A DNA stretch of 64,000 bases from NCBI RefSeq assembly GCF_031458095.1, contig NZ_JAVDXU010000002.1, positions 1,178,001-1,242,000 on the forward strand. Reading direction: 5' to 3'. This document shows, one piece after another, positions 45,001-53,473 of this stretch. Both the position numbers and the translations under genes were made by a program. The notes beneath the pieces were generated by a model. That model saw only the letters and a list, made by a program, of their open reading frames with translations. It made no database searches and was not told the origin of the DNA. How positions within the stretch are numbered: the stretch's first letter is position 1; every line of letters begins with the position of its first letter. Source of the stretch: Pelomonas saccharophila_A (GTDB taxonomy: Bacteria > Pseudomonadota > Gammaproteobacteria > Burkholderiales > Burkholderiaceae_C).

Positions 45001-46097
45001 AACTTGTCGTTGGCGGTCAGGCCGCGGCCATCGAAGTCCAGCCACAGCCGGCGCTCCAGCGTCAGCGTGTCCGGCGCCGGCTTGGCGTTGCCGCGCTGCA
45101 GCTCGGTCAGCTTCAGCGTCTCGCCGGGCTTGAGACGAAAGGCCGGCAGGGCACGCCAGGCCTCGGGCATCTCGACCTGGCGCGGGTCCACGCTCGCCGG
45201 GCCCTCGGGGCGGATCAGCCGCAGCGCCGGCGCGGCCTTGACGACCCAGACCTCTTCGTCCGGTGCAGCCTCCGGCAGCTTGAGCGCCTGCACGGGCGCC
45301 ATCAGCCGGGCCTGCAGCTCGACATGCCAGTTGCCTGGGCGGGCCTGCACGATGAGGCGGCCGTCGTCGGCCAGGCGCGCGGGGAGCTGGCTGTCGAGCT
45401 GCATGGCGCGCAGCCCGGGCAGCAGGGCCAGCGGCAACTCGACGGCGCGGGCGCGGCCGGCCACGCGCAGGTCGAAGGCGGTGGTCACGGTCAGCGGCAG
45501 TTCGTCGTCGACGAGACGCACGGTCTGCACGCTGACGCTGTCCGTGGCCTCGGCCGGGCTGGCCACGGCGCGCAGCCAGATGCGGCCTTCGCCGTCGGGG
45601 GCGCGGGCCTGGGTGGCGCCGTCGCTGCTGACGACGATGGTGGCGAGGTTGGCCGGCACGGCCAGGTTCTGCGGCATCTCCGTCCAGGCGATGCGGCCTT
45701 CCACGACATGGGCGCCCGGTGCCAGCCAGACGGCCGGATGCTCGCTCGCCTCGACGACGGCCAGAGCCTTGCCACCGGCCTTAACGTCCTGCGGCCAGGC
45801 ACCCGCTTCGCCGGGCAGCACGACGCGGGCCGGCGCGCCGTAGACCTGCACCTCCAGCTTGAACGTCGCCTCGCGGGCGCCGGCGCCCAGCTGCAGCCGC
45901 CCGGGCCAGACACAGACCGGCGTCTCGCCTTCGGCGCTGCCGGCCGGGCATCCCAGCGGCGGCTGGCCTTGGGCTGCCCAGGGCAGCCAGTCGCGCACGG
46001 TGGCGGGCAGTTCGGCGGGCGTCAGCGGCGCGGCCTGGGCCGTGAGTGCGGCCATCAGCAGGCCAGCGGCCAGCGAGCGGATCTTCTTCGTCTGCAT
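42045..46097 (-). CDS. Very large exported multi-pass membrane protein, family not recognised
   Basis: A 1350-residue protein with a cleavable-looking signal (residues 1-22, AALTAQA). Residues about 25-460 are a beta-rich periplasmic part with repeated WP and Trp/Pro motifs. Four hydrophobic helices lie at about 466-570, two more at about 660-720, then a second long beta-rich part (about 730-1145) and about six helices at the C-terminus (1150-1340). The alternation of exported beta domains and helical blocks looks like an internal two-part architecture. I know no family that fits. AAGGGAGACG precedes the ATG. A co-polymer export or envelope function is only a guess. Confidence 0.75.
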   Translation of the reverse strand: MQTKKIRSLAAGLLMAALTAQAAPLTPAELPATVRDWLPWAAQGQPPLGCPAGSAEGETPVCVWPGRLQLGAGAREATFKLEVQVYGAPARVVLPGEAGAWPQDVKAGGKALAVVEASEHPAVWLAPGAHVVEGRIAWTEMPQNLAVPANLATIVVSSDGATQARAPDGEGRIWLRAVASPAEATDSVSVQTVRLVDDELPLTVTTAFDLRVAGRARAVELPLALLPGLRAMQLDSQLPARLADDGRLIVQARPGNWHVELQARLMAPVQALKLPEAAPDEEVWVVKAAPALRLIRPEGPASVDPRQVEMPEAWRALPAFRLKPGETLKLTELQRGNAKPAPDTLTLERRLWLDFDGRGLTANDKFEGSLSASSRLAMPAPGQLGRAALNSQDQPITRLAGDGPAGFEVRDRSTVIEADSRWPADGALPASGWSLSVDRLQTLLQLPPGWRLLHAQGPSSAEGAWVAMWTLWDFFFVLLAALAAYRLLGWRVGVLLGLALVLTWHTPGSPAASLWFGLLGLTALARVLPAGRAQSAFARGRLAVAAMLALLMLPFAVQQVREAIYPSLDTPRFQASLAMAERAAPAPAEVRIVEEKVLPPPAYQIASPPPAKKPLSGSSSAMERVDPNARVQTGPGLPTWSWRSYRLAWSGPVTPEQTLHLWLLPPWATALMKLGGLVLLALALIVVTGLKPPQLRAPRRAAGAVAAALLLLGLAPPPSEAQAAGWPSEEQLKTLRDKLAAPPDCLPRCAELARLFVSASGSTVQLRAEIHAQALVAVPLPGQGTGWQPGSITLDGQTAATRRDDEGQLFVAVPAGVHQVVLSADVGGASGLDIALPLPPRALQSDLKGWALAGLDPRGESTGAITLSREAGSGSARREDAGTQRDALPPLVRVERLLQLGLRWQVQTHIQRLAPSRAPLRVRWALLPGEAVSDARVTVDGGVASLQLGGEEEADVASTLKPSEALTLLAGKEMNQVERWTVDASTQWHVEASGLAATALQQGGQWQPEWRPWPGETLKLSVRKPAGIPGQTLTLDSARTSISPGERSSDVGLDLKLRASLGGPHVLKLPAGAELLSVRINGNVLPLQPRDGALSLPLTPGEQQVNLVWREPDGMGTLWRHPGLALGLAGVNDELMLNVPQDRIVLAVGGPLMGPAVLIWGVLVVVLVIAWFAPRGLPGVMARPAWLILALGVAPVSLWALVLLAAWFALLEARRRWTQALPNAARWLRILVQLLLVLWTLLALGALLDVLRTGLLGYPDLLVAGPQSSSHMLIWTSDRFTEHTANAWVLSAPVWLYRVLMLAWALWLAASLLRWVNWAWKAFSEGGSWPAKPAQIPVTDDARQAPADVQ

Positions 46098-46148
46098 CGG
46101 CGTCTCCCTTGCGGGGCCGATGGTCGCAGACTCAGGCGGGGTTTCGCA

Positions 46149-47240
46149 TCAGGGCTTCACGCGGACGATGCGGCCGTGGGCCTCCAGCACCAGGTAGAGC
46201 AGGCCGTCAGGGCCTTCGCGCACATCGCGCATGCGGCCGGCGTCGGGGAAGAGTTTTTCCTGCTCCATCGGCCGGTTGTCGGCGTCGAGCTTGACGCGCT
46301 CCAGATAGCCGAACTTCAGCGAGCCGATGAAGAAGTTCCCCTGCCAGGCCGGGCCGTATTTGGCGCTCTTCAGTCGCACCAGGCCCGAGGGCGCGATGGA
46401 GGGCACCCATTTGACGATGGGCTGCTCCATGCCGGCCTTGGCGAAGAGGCCGTCGCCGATCTTGCCGCCGCCGTAGTTCTCGCCATAGGTGATGACGGGC
46501 CAGCCGTAGTTCAGCTTGGGTTTGATCAGGTTGAGCTCGTCGCCGCCCTGGGGGCCGTGCTCGTGTTCCCAGAGCTGGCCCTTGTCGTCCAGGGTCAGGC
46601 CTTGCGAGTTGCGGTGGCCATAGCTCCAGATCTCGGGCAGGGCGCCGGGCGTGTTGACGAAGGGGTTGTCGGCCGGCACGCTGCCGTCCTTGCCGACGCG
46701 CACGATCTTGCCGAGGTGGTTGTCCAGGGTCTGGGCGCTCTGCATGCCGGAAAAGCGCTCGCCCAGGCTCAGCATCAGCTTGCCATCGAGCATCTCGACG
46801 ATGCGGCAGCCGAAGTGGTGCTTGCTCTCGACCTTGGGCTTCTGGCTGAAGATGACCTTGACGTCGCTCAGGCGCTTCAGGTCCTCGCTGAGACGCGCGC
46901 GGGCCAGGGCCGTGCTGTTGGTCTTGTTGGCGCCGGGCTCGGAGAAGCAGAAATAGATCGTGCGGTTGCGGGCGAAGTCGCTGTCGATGACGACATCCAG
47001 CAGGCCGCCCTGCACGACCGCGTCCACCGCGGGCACGCCCGCGATGGGCGCGCTGGGCTTGCCGCCGGCCTTGGCCGTGCGCATGGTGCCGTCACGCTCG
47101 GTGATGAGGAACTGGCCGTCGGGCAGGAAGGCGACCGCCCAGGGCGTCTTGAGGCCTTCGACGACGGTTTCGAGTTCGGGGGCGGCCTGGGCGAGGGTGG
47201 CGCCAAGGGCAAGAAGCAGGGGCAGGAGGCGTTGGCTCAT
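46149..47240 (-). CDS. PQQ-dependent aldose sugar dehydrogenase (YliI-like)
   Basis: A 363-residue exported beta-propeller of the glucose/sorbosone dehydrogenase family. The signal ends ATLAQA; motifs include TPWAVAFLPDGQFLITERDG, SYGHRNSQGL (with the catalytic-type histidine), EHGPQGGDELN and YGWPVITYG. Aldose sugar dehydrogenases oxidise sugars in the periplasm using PQQ and Ca2+. The start at 47240 begins the signal; an alternative in-frame start at 47276 adds a few basic residues. It is divergent from the 75-residue gene at 47317. Confidence 0.87.
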   Translation of the reverse strand: MSQRLLPLLLALGATLAQAAPELETVVEGLKTPWAVAFLPDGQFLITERDGTMRTAKAGGKPSAPIAGVPAVDAVVQGGLLDVVIDSDFARNRTIYFCFSEPGANKTNSTALARARLSEDLKRLSDVKVIFSQKPKVESKHHFGCRIVEMLDGKLMLSLGERFSGMQSAQTLDNHLGKIVRVGKDGSVPADNPFVNTPGALPEIWSYGHRNSQGLTLDDKGQLWEHEHGPQGGDELNLIKPKLNYGWPVITYGENYGGGKIGDGLFAKAGMEQPIVKWVPSIAPSGLVRLKSAKYGPAWQGNFFIGSLKFGYLERVKLDADNRPMEQEKLFPDAGRMRDVREGPDGLLYLVLEAHGRIVRVKP

Positions 47241-47316
47241 CGAAGCGGGACGTGGGCGCGGGGGGATGCGCATCATCGCAGTTGGTGGCCCGGCATGCCG
47301 TTTGCCGGTGTCCACC

Positions 47317-47544
47317 ATGCAGCGCTACTTGAACCGCAGCGGCGACTCCGGCGTCGTGGCCTATGAGCTCGGCCCGGCCAGCATCGCCGTGCGTTTTGTC
47401 GACGGTTCGGTCTATCTCTACGACGCACGCCAGCCCGGTGCCCAGCAGGTCGACGACATGAAACGACTCGCCCAGGCCGGGCGGGGCTTGAGCGGCTATA
47501 TCAGCCGCAGCGTGCAGCAGAACTACGCCAGAAAGCTGCGCTAG
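47317..47544 (+). CDS. KTSC-domain-like small protein
   Basis: This 75-residue protein resembles KTSC domains: VVAYELGPASIAVRFVDGSV then YLYDARQPGAQQVDDMKRLA and AGRGLSGYISRSVQQNY match the usual strand-strand-helix pattern. Such domains are small and of unknown role, sometimes linked to lysyl-tRNA synthetase-like or phage proteins. The ATG at 47317 begins the pattern. Its stop overlaps the convergent TPR-methyltransferase gene by 4 bp. Confidence 0.6.
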   Translation: MQRYLNRSGDSGVVAYELGPASIAVRFVDGSVYLYDARQPGAQQVDDMKRLAQAGRGLSGYISRSVQQNYARKLR

Positions 47545-48728
47545 ACACGGCGCATGACGACCAGCAGGCCATCGACGGCTTCGTCGCTTTCCTTGCGGAT
47601 GGCGCAGCGCGTGGACGATTCGGGCGTGAAGCCGTGGGTCGCGGCCAGGCGCTGCAGATAGGCCAGGGAATGGGCATAGCGGCGCTTGGCGCCGAGGCTG
47701 AAATCGCTGCCGTCCTCGCAGGCCTCGACCGAGAAGGCGAACAGGCCGCCGGATCGCAGCGCGGCCGCGGTGGCGGTGAAGACGGCCTCCAGGTCTCCGA
47801 TGTAGACAAAGACGTCGGCGGCGACGGCGATGTCGAAACGGCGGGCCTGGCCCTGCAGCGCCGCCGCGATGTCGCCCTGCACCAGCTCGTCATAAAGGTC
47901 CAGTTCGCGAGCCTTGGCCAGCATCAGGCCGGAAAGGTCAACGCCGGTGAGTCGTCCGGCCAGGGGGCGCAGCAGCGGGCCGCACAGGCCGGTGCCGCAG
48001 CCCAGGTCGATGACTTCGCCGCCACGCGGCGGATCGGCATGCTGCAGTTCGGCGCAGAGCAGCTCGGGTGTGCGATAGCCCAGGGTCTTGACGAGGTGGT
48101 CGTCGAAGTTGTGGGCATACATGTCGAACAGGGCCTCGACGTAGCCGGCCGGTGCCGCCGACGGTGCGCTGCCGACCCCCAGGGCCGCCAGGGCGTACTG
48201 GATCTGGTCGACGTCCTTGCCCAGGGCCAGGGCCTGCTGGAAGGCTTCGATGGCCTGGCCGCGGCGATGCAGGGTCAGCAGGCATTCGGCACGGCCGATC
48301 AGGGCCTCGGGATAGCGGGGCTGCAGGGCCAGGGCCGCGTCGAAGCTGGCCAGGGCCTCGACGGGCCGCTCCAGCGCACGCAGGCTGGTGCCACGATTGC
48401 GCAGGGCCTTGGCGTCTTCGGGCCGTACGGCGAGGGCGCGCTCGAAGGCCTGCACAGCCTCCTGATGGCGGCCCAGGCTGCCCAGGGTGTTGCCGAGATT
48501 GTTCAGGGCCGGCGCGCTGTCGGGGCGCTGGGCCAGGGCGCGCTTGAGCAGCGTGAGGGCCTCGTCGAATCTGTCGGTCTGGCCGCACAGCGCGCCCAGC
48601 AGGTGCAGGGCATCGAAGTGGGTCGGTGCGGTGCGCAGCACGCGGCGGTAGTGCTGCTCGGCCTCGGCGAGGCGGCCTTGCTGGTGCAGGGCCAGGCCTT
48701 GGTCGAAGTCGCTGGGTTTGGCGGCCAT
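47541..48728 (-). CDS. TPR-repeat protein with C-terminal SAM methyltransferase domain
   Basis: A 395-residue protein. Residues about 5-180 hold four to five TPR repeats (for example APALNNLGNTLGSLGRHQEA), and residues about 215-390 are a class I methyltransferase with motif I VIDLGCGTGLCGPLL and the acidic motif GVDLS. This architecture is found in putative protein or small-molecule methyltransferases, where the TPR part recruits the substrate. The substrate is unknown. It lies 3 bp after the zinc-ribbon protein gene and is probably co-transcribed. Confidence 0.85.
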   Translation of the reverse strand: MAAKPSDFDQGLALHQQGRLAEAEQHYRRVLRTAPTHFDALHLLGALCGQTDRFDEALTLLKRALAQRPDSAPALNNLGNTLGSLGRHQEAVQAFERALAVRPEDAKALRNRGTSLRALERPVEALASFDAALALQPRYPEALIGRAECLLTLHRRGQAIEAFQQALALGKDVDQIQYALAALGVGSAPSAAPAGYVEALFDMYAHNFDDHLVKTLGYRTPELLCAELQHADPPRGGEVIDLGCGTGLCGPLLRPLAGRLTGVDLSGLMLAKARELDLYDELVQGDIAAALQGQARRFDIAVAADVFVYIGDLEAVFTATAAALRSGGLFAFSVEACEDGSDFSLGAKRRYAHSLAYLQRLAATHGFTPESSTRCAIRKESDEAVDGLLVVMRRV

Positions 48729-48731
48729 GGC

Positions 48732-49463
48732 TCAGTCGTCCCACAGGCTGCTGACCAGGCTCAGCCCGACGGCGAACAGGTCCACCGCCAAGCCCGCACC
48801 GGTGAGCCGGGCGTCGGCCGGCCAGGCGTCCCGGCGTTCCGTGCGCGAACGTTCGCGCGCCATGGCGACCATGGCATCGGCGACGGCGGTCGTGGGGATG
48901 GTCTGCGGGGTCGCCGGTCGGGCGTAGCTTTGCAGGGCCTTCTCCACGGCTGCAGGGTCCAGCAGCGACAGGGCCGAGCGGCAGTGCGAACAGGCGTCCT
49001 CCTTGCGCAGGTCCACCGGCGCGCCGCAGTTGCTGCAGTTGATGACGCCGATCTTGCTGGCGATGTCGGCGATCTCGGGCTTGGTGAGCTGGCGCACGAA
49101 GCCCTTCTCGATCATGAAGGACGAGAAGCTGCTGAAGCGGCCATGCTGCATGGGGCAACGATGGGTGAGGTAGCGGCCGCTGCGCACGATGTCGAAGCCC
49201 TGCACGAGGCCACCGCGGCACTGCGGGCAACGCAGCCGGCTGGCCAGTGGCGCGTGCGGCTCCTCGTTGTGCCGGTGCATCTGCTTGAACATCGTCGCCA
49301 CCGCCTCGGGCGCCAGCTTGAGGTTCTCCATGCTGTCGAACCACAGGCCCTGGCAGCCGAAGCAGAAGTCGATCTCCACGCGGCTGCCGTACTGGCCGGG
49401 CAGCTCGTGCACCTCCATAGGGTTGCTGCAGGAAGGACACGGGCGGGAAACGGGCGCGGGCAT
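48732..49463 (-). CDS. TFIIB-type zinc-ribbon protein
   Basis: A 243-residue protein with several zinc-ribbon CxxC pairs: CPSCSNPMEVHELPGQYG then DFCFGCQGLWFD, a second RLRCPQCRGG, and NCSNCGAPVD with DACSHCRSAL. The first pair matches the zf-TFIIB family, often next to DUF-type proteins. The C-terminus is less conserved and ends in a short hydrophobic region. Functions in the family are unknown; metal-dependent folding or nucleic-acid contact is possible. It heads a probable two-gene unit with the TPR-methyltransferase. Confidence 0.8.
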   Translation of the reverse strand: MPAPVSRPCPSCSNPMEVHELPGQYGSRVEIDFCFGCQGLWFDSMENLKLAPEAVATMFKQMHRHNEEPHAPLASRLRCPQCRGGLVQGFDIVRSGRYLTHRCPMQHGRFSSFSSFMIEKGFVRQLTKPEIADIASKIGVINCSNCGAPVDLRKEDACSHCRSALSLLDPAAVEKALQSYARPATPQTIPTTAVADAMVAMARERSRTERRDAWPADARLTGAGLAVDLFAVGLSLVSSLWDD

Positions 49464-49565
49464 GGCGGGAATGGTAGCGAGCCGTTACATGCGGCCGGTG
49501 ATCAAGGGATTCCGTTTGCGGAAGAGCTGCTGCAATGCGCGCCGTCCCGATCTCTTCACTTCGAC

Positions 49566-50120
49566 ATGCCTCGATCGCTTTCCCTCTGCCTTGTCATGGT
49601 CCTGTCCGCGGCCGCGCTGCCGGCCGGTGCCGCCCCCGTCCTCGAGGTCAATCCCGGCCTCTGGGCCTCCGACAGCGAGATCTGGATCAACGGCCAGTCC
49701 ATGAAGCCGGGTCTGACGGCCTTGCGGGCCAAGCTGCGCAGCCGCCTCACCGATGCGCAGAAGGCTGAGATGGACAAGCAGCAGGCGGCGCAGAAGCAGG
49801 CCTGCCTGACGCCGCAGCAATCCAGGATCGACTTGGCGGCCTATCTGGAATCGGCCCTCAGCGGCAGCGGTCCCTGGAAATGCGAGGCCAGTGCCACCAA
49901 GATGAACACCAGCGAGGCCGTGGGCAGTTACGCCTGCCGCACCAGCGGCGGCGGGGTGACGAAGGGCAAGTTCAACGCCGTCTACGGGCCGACCAGCTAT
50001 CGCATCGAGCTCAACGGCCGCGGCAATGCGGTGGACGGCCGCACCGGCGACGCGATCAGCACCGACGAGGTGGACCAGCGCATGCTGTCCACCGGCCGCT
50101 GGCTGGGGTCGTCCTGCTGA
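49566..50120 (+). CDS. DUF3617 domain-containing exported protein
   Basis: A 184-residue exported protein with signal peptide (to about residue 22, LPAGAAP). The mature part follows the DUF3617 pattern: NPGLWASDSEI, a long helical segment with MDKQQAAQKQACLTPQQS and cysteines in WKCEAS, SYACRTS and GSSC. Such proteins are common in proteobacterial periplasms and have no known function. It is convergent to the PEP-CTERM gene ending 14 bp later. Confidence 0.8.
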   Translation: MPRSLSLCLVMVLSAAALPAGAAPVLEVNPGLWASDSEIWINGQSMKPGLTALRAKLRSRLTDAQKAEMDKQQAAQKQACLTPQQSRIDLAAYLESALSGSGPWKCEASATKMNTSEAVGSYACRTSGGGVTKGKFNAVYGPTSYRIELNGRGNAVDGRTGDAISTDEVDQRMLSTGRWLGSSC

Positions 50121-50133
50121 CGAGGGTGCGGCT

Positions 50134-51051
50134 TCAGCCGCGACTGCGGCCTTTGCGCCATGCGATGGCGCCCAGGCCGGCGAGCAGCAGGGCGAAGGCG
50201 CTGGGCTCGGGCACCGGCGCGGTGGAGAAGCGGTAGTCGGCGCCGGAGGCCGAGGTCAGCGCGTAGCCGTTGAGCTCGACGCCGTCGACGGTCAGGCTGC
50301 TGATGCCGCCCCAGTAGAGGGTGTGGCCGAAGGCAGCGGAGGCACGGGCGTCGGCGTCGATGATGGGCGAGATCGAGGTCTCGCGGTAAGGCCGGGCCGC
50401 AGACTCGGCCTGCGTGATCGCCGTCATCGTCATCGAGCCCAGGGCCCAGCCGTCGCTGCCGAAGCTGATGGGTGCCGTCACCGTGAAGGCACCGCCTGCC
50501 GGATTGGTGCTGTTCGAGACGCTGTTGGTCGCCTGCAGCACGCCGCCGCTGAGGGCGACGTTCTGGCCGAAGAGGCTGGCGCTGAAGCTGTAGCTGGCCC
50601 CGGCGTTGGTCGACGTGTTCGCCGACCCGTTGGCCTTCGCACCGATGCCGCCGGAGAAATAGATCGTGCCCGTCAGCATGCCCGTCTTGCCGGCCGGGCC
50701 GGCGATGGCGATCCAGTCGACAAAGCTCGCGCTGGACCAGCCAATGCCGGCGTGGCTGTCGGTGCCGGTGCTGTGGGTGTCGGCGTTGGCCGTGAGGCGC
50801 ACGGCGCCGGAGCCGGCGGTGGCGACGCTGCCCGCGTTGACGCCGCTCGATACGGACGCGCAACCCGCCGAGACGCTGCCGATGCCGATCTGCAGGCCGC
50901 TGTCGCAGGCATTGCCGGCGAAGTCGGTGCTGGTGGCCTGGGCATAGGCCTGAGCGGCCGGCAGGGCGGGCTGGGCCCGGGCGGCGCCAACGGCCACCCA
51001 CGCGATGGCGAGCAGGATTGTGCGGACGACGGGGGATGCAAGGCCGGGCAT
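50134..51051 (-). CDS. PEP-CTERM exported protein
   Basis: A 305-residue exported protein with signal peptide (about residues 1-25, AIAWVAVGAARAQ) and a C-terminal PEP-CTERM tag: VPEPSAFALLLAGLGAIAWR followed by KGRSRG. The mature region is Gly/Ala/Ser/Thr-rich and beta-prone, without a recognised domain. It is the second PEP-CTERM protein of the window (the first ends at 38557), so an exosortase system should exist elsewhere in the genome. Confidence 0.85.
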   Translation of the reverse strand: MPGLASPVVRTILLAIAWVAVGAARAQPALPAAQAYAQATSTDFAGNACDSGLQIGIGSVSAGCASVSSGVNAGSVATAGSGAVRLTANADTHSTGTDSHAGIGWSSASFVDWIAIAGPAGKTGMLTGTIYFSGGIGAKANGSANTSTNAGASYSFSASLFGQNVALSGGVLQATNSVSNSTNPAGGAFTVTAPISFGSDGWALGSMTMTAITQAESAARPYRETSISPIIDADARASAAFGHTLYWGGISSLTVDGVELNGYALTSASGADYRFSTAPVPEPSAFALLLAGLGAIAWRKGRSRG

Positions 51052-51237
51052 GAGCGCCTCCCTGGGTTGGGGTCGCCCAGCAAACCATGGCCGCCCACCG
51101 CCAACAATCCCGACGCCCGACTATGCCCTCAAGGCGTAGGAGAGAGGGTGACGAGGGCAGGGGGCGGGATGTCCGGTTTTGCGCAGAACGCGCTTCGGCC
51201 GTCCGGCATCCCCAAGTGCCGCTGGCTCGACGCAGCC

Positions 51238-51597
51238 CTAGCGGGCGGGGCCAATGTCAGTCCACACGCGGAGCTCGGAGAACGTATCGTCGAAAGAGTA
51301 TTTGGCGACGATATAGCCGTCGCGAGTCTTGGCAATCAGCCGGTACTTGCCGCCCCACACCGGATCGTCCGATTTCAGGGTCGAGCCATCGTCGGACCAG
51401 TGGAATGGCTGTGTTCCCCAGGCGTCGGTGACGTCGGTAGGTTGGACCAGAATGCCGCCCGTCGGACGGATGTTCGATTCCGGCGACCAGTCGGTGGGAA
51501 GGGGCGCGCCCGCGGCCATGTCCAGCCAGCGGCGATTCCTTTGTTCGCCAGTAACGGTGATGGGCGTTGACCCTGCGCCAGTGACCTCGAGCGCCAC
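51238..51597 (-). CDS. Hypothetical protein (GTG start)
   Basis: I do not recognise this 119-residue polar protein. The longest reading starts with GTG at 51597; an inner ATG at 51519 (MAAGAPLPTDW) is also possible and neither has a clear ribosome-binding site. It has Trp- and Asp-rich motifs (FHWSDDGSTLKSDDPVWGGK) but no signal peptide or membrane helix. Its base composition is somewhat less GC-rich than its neighbours. A 186-bp gap without features lies after it. It may be a gene remnant. Confidence 0.5.
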   Translation of the reverse strand: MALEVTGAGSTPITVTGEQRNRRWLDMAAGAPLPTDWSPESNIRPTGGILVQPTDVTDAWGTQPFHWSDDGSTLKSDDPVWGGKYRLIAKTRDGYIVAKYSFDDTFSELRVWTDIGPAR

Positions 51598-51653
51598 TCT
51601 GGGGTGGTGGCCGAACTCTAACGAAGTTTCAGTACGGAGTTTGTCGGCGAGAG

Positions 51654-53282
51654 TCAGCCGTCCAGCCGCTGCTGGAACACCAGCCCCGCGTGCTCGCGCA
51701 GCGCGTGGAACTTGATCTTGGGCCAGTTGGCTTCGATGGCGCGCAGCTCGGGCGCGTACTCCACCAGCACCGTCGGGGCGTCGACGGCGTCATAGGCCAT
51801 GCGGTGGTCGTTGGCGTCGATGAAGCGCTTCAACTCGGCCGGCTCGTCGCAGGTGACCCAGCGCGCCACCTGGAAGCGGCTCGGCATGATGCGAGCCTTG
51901 CAGCCGTACTCGTGCTCCAGGCGGTGGGCGACGACTTCGAACTGCAGCTGGCCGACGGCGCCCAGCAGCAGCACGCTGCCGGCGATGGGCCGGAACACCT
52001 GGATGGCGCCCTCTTCGCCGAGCTGCTGCAGGCCGGCCTTGAGCTGCTTGGTCTTCAGCGGGTCGGCCACTTCGACGGCGCGGAACATTTCCGGCGCGAA
52101 GAAGGGCAGGCCGGTGTACTGCAAGGCCTCGCCTTCGGTGATGGTGTCGCCCAGCTGCAGCACGCCGTGGTTGGGGATACCGATGATGTCGCCGGCAAAG
52201 GCCTCGTCCAGCAGCTCGCGCTTCTGGCTCATGAAGGTCACGACGCTGTTCGGACGCAGGCTCTTGCCGGAGCGCACCACCTTCAGGTTCATGCCGCGTT
52301 CGAAGCGGCCCGAGGCCACGCGCACGAAGGCGATGCGGTCGCGGTGGGCCGGGTCCATATTGGCCTGGATCTTGAAGACGACGCCGGTGAACTTGGGCTC
52401 CTCGGGCTGCACGGTGCGCTGCATGGCCTGGCGCGAATCGGGCGGCGGGGCCAGCTCGACGAGGGCGTCCAGCACTTCCTGCACGCCGAAGTTGTTGACG
52501 GCCGAGCCGAAGAACATCGGCGTCTGCTTGCCCGTCAGGAAGTCGTCATGGCTGAACTCGGGCGCGGCTTCGCGCACCAGCTCGATCTCACCCTTGGCGT
52601 TGTCGTACTGCATGCCGAAGCGCTCGGCATAGGCCGGGTTGTCCAGGCCTTCCAGCACTTCCTCGGTGCCGGCGGCGCGGTCCTCGCCGGGGGCGAAGAC
52701 GCGCATGCGCTGCTGGCGCAGGTCCATCACGCCATGGAACTGCTTGCCCATGCCCACGGGCCAGGTGAAAGGCACGACCGTCATGCCCAGCTCGCGTTCG
52801 ATCTCGTCCATCAGCGCCAGCGGCTCCTGCACCTCGCGGTCCATCTTGTTGACGAAGGTCAAGATCGGCGTGTTGCGGGCGCGGCAGACTTGCAGCAGGC
52901 GGCGCGTCTGCGGCTCGACGCCATTGGCCGCGTCGATGACCATCAGGGCCGCGTCCACGGCCGTCAGCACGCGGTAGGTGTCCTCGGAGAAATCCTGGTG
53001 TCCAGGTGTGTCCAGCAGGTTGATGACGCAGTCGCGGTACTCCATTTGCATGACGGAGGACGCCACCGAGATGCCGCGCTGCTTTTCGATCTCCATCCAG
53101 TCGGAGGTCGCATGGCGGCTGGCCTTGCGCGCCTTCACCGAGCCGGCGATCTGGATCGCGCCGGAGAACAGCAGCAGCTTCTCGGTCAGCGTGGTCTTGC
53201 CGGCGTCGGGGTGGCTGATGATGGCGAAGGTGCGGCGGCGGCGGACTTCCGTCTCGATGCGGCTGGCGATGGGTTCGGACAT
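51654..53282 (-). CDS. prfC: Peptide chain release factor 3
   Basis: A 542-residue translational GTPase of the RF3 type, which recycles RF1/RF2 from the ribosome. G1 is SHPDAGKTTLTEKLL, G2 contains KQRGISVASSVM, G3 is DTPGHQDFSEDTYR and G4 is TFVNKMDR. The length fits E. coli RF3 (about 529). The ATG at 53282 gives the standard N-terminus MSEPIASRIETEVRRRRTFA; an upstream in-frame start is not conserved. It stands alone in a short intergenic neighbourhood. Confidence 0.95.
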   Translation of the reverse strand: MSEPIASRIETEVRRRRTFAIISHPDAGKTTLTEKLLLFSGAIQIAGSVKARKASRHATSDWMEIEKQRGISVASSVMQMEYRDCVINLLDTPGHQDFSEDTYRVLTAVDAALMVIDAANGVEPQTRRLLQVCRARNTPILTFVNKMDREVQEPLALMDEIERELGMTVVPFTWPVGMGKQFHGVMDLRQQRMRVFAPGEDRAAGTEEVLEGLDNPAYAERFGMQYDNAKGEIELVREAAPEFSHDDFLTGKQTPMFFGSAVNNFGVQEVLDALVELAPPPDSRQAMQRTVQPEEPKFTGVVFKIQANMDPAHRDRIAFVRVASGRFERGMNLKVVRSGKSLRPNSVVTFMSQKRELLDEAFAGDIIGIPNHGVLQLGDTITEGEALQYTGLPFFAPEMFRAVEVADPLKTKQLKAGLQQLGEEGAIQVFRPIAGSVLLLGAVGQLQFEVVAHRLEHEYGCKARIMPSRFQVARWVTCDEPAELKRFIDANDHRMAYDAVDAPTVLVEYAPELRAIEANWPKIKFHALREHAGLVFQQRLDG

Positions 53283-53473
53283 GGAGTTCTTTGGGCGGGC
53301 TAACCCGCGATTATCCGTGGCCGCCCCATGGCGCCCCGCAGCGGCAGGAAGAGCCCTTGAGACGCAGCAAAAGGGCAAAAGTCGGCATCCACGGCGACGG
53401 CGGGCGCTAAAAGCGCTGGAGCGCGGGTGGTCGCTGGATTATGGTTAATGGGTTTGGCAAGGCGGGGATGGCA

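Noticed and set aside
42024..47366. Plus-strand open frame of 1780 codons opposite the 1350-residue membrane protein and the sugar dehydrogenase gene
   Set aside because: It is antisense to two well-supported genes, has Gln/Arg/Gly-rich low-complexity translation typical of GC-rich shadow frames, and no domain or start signal.
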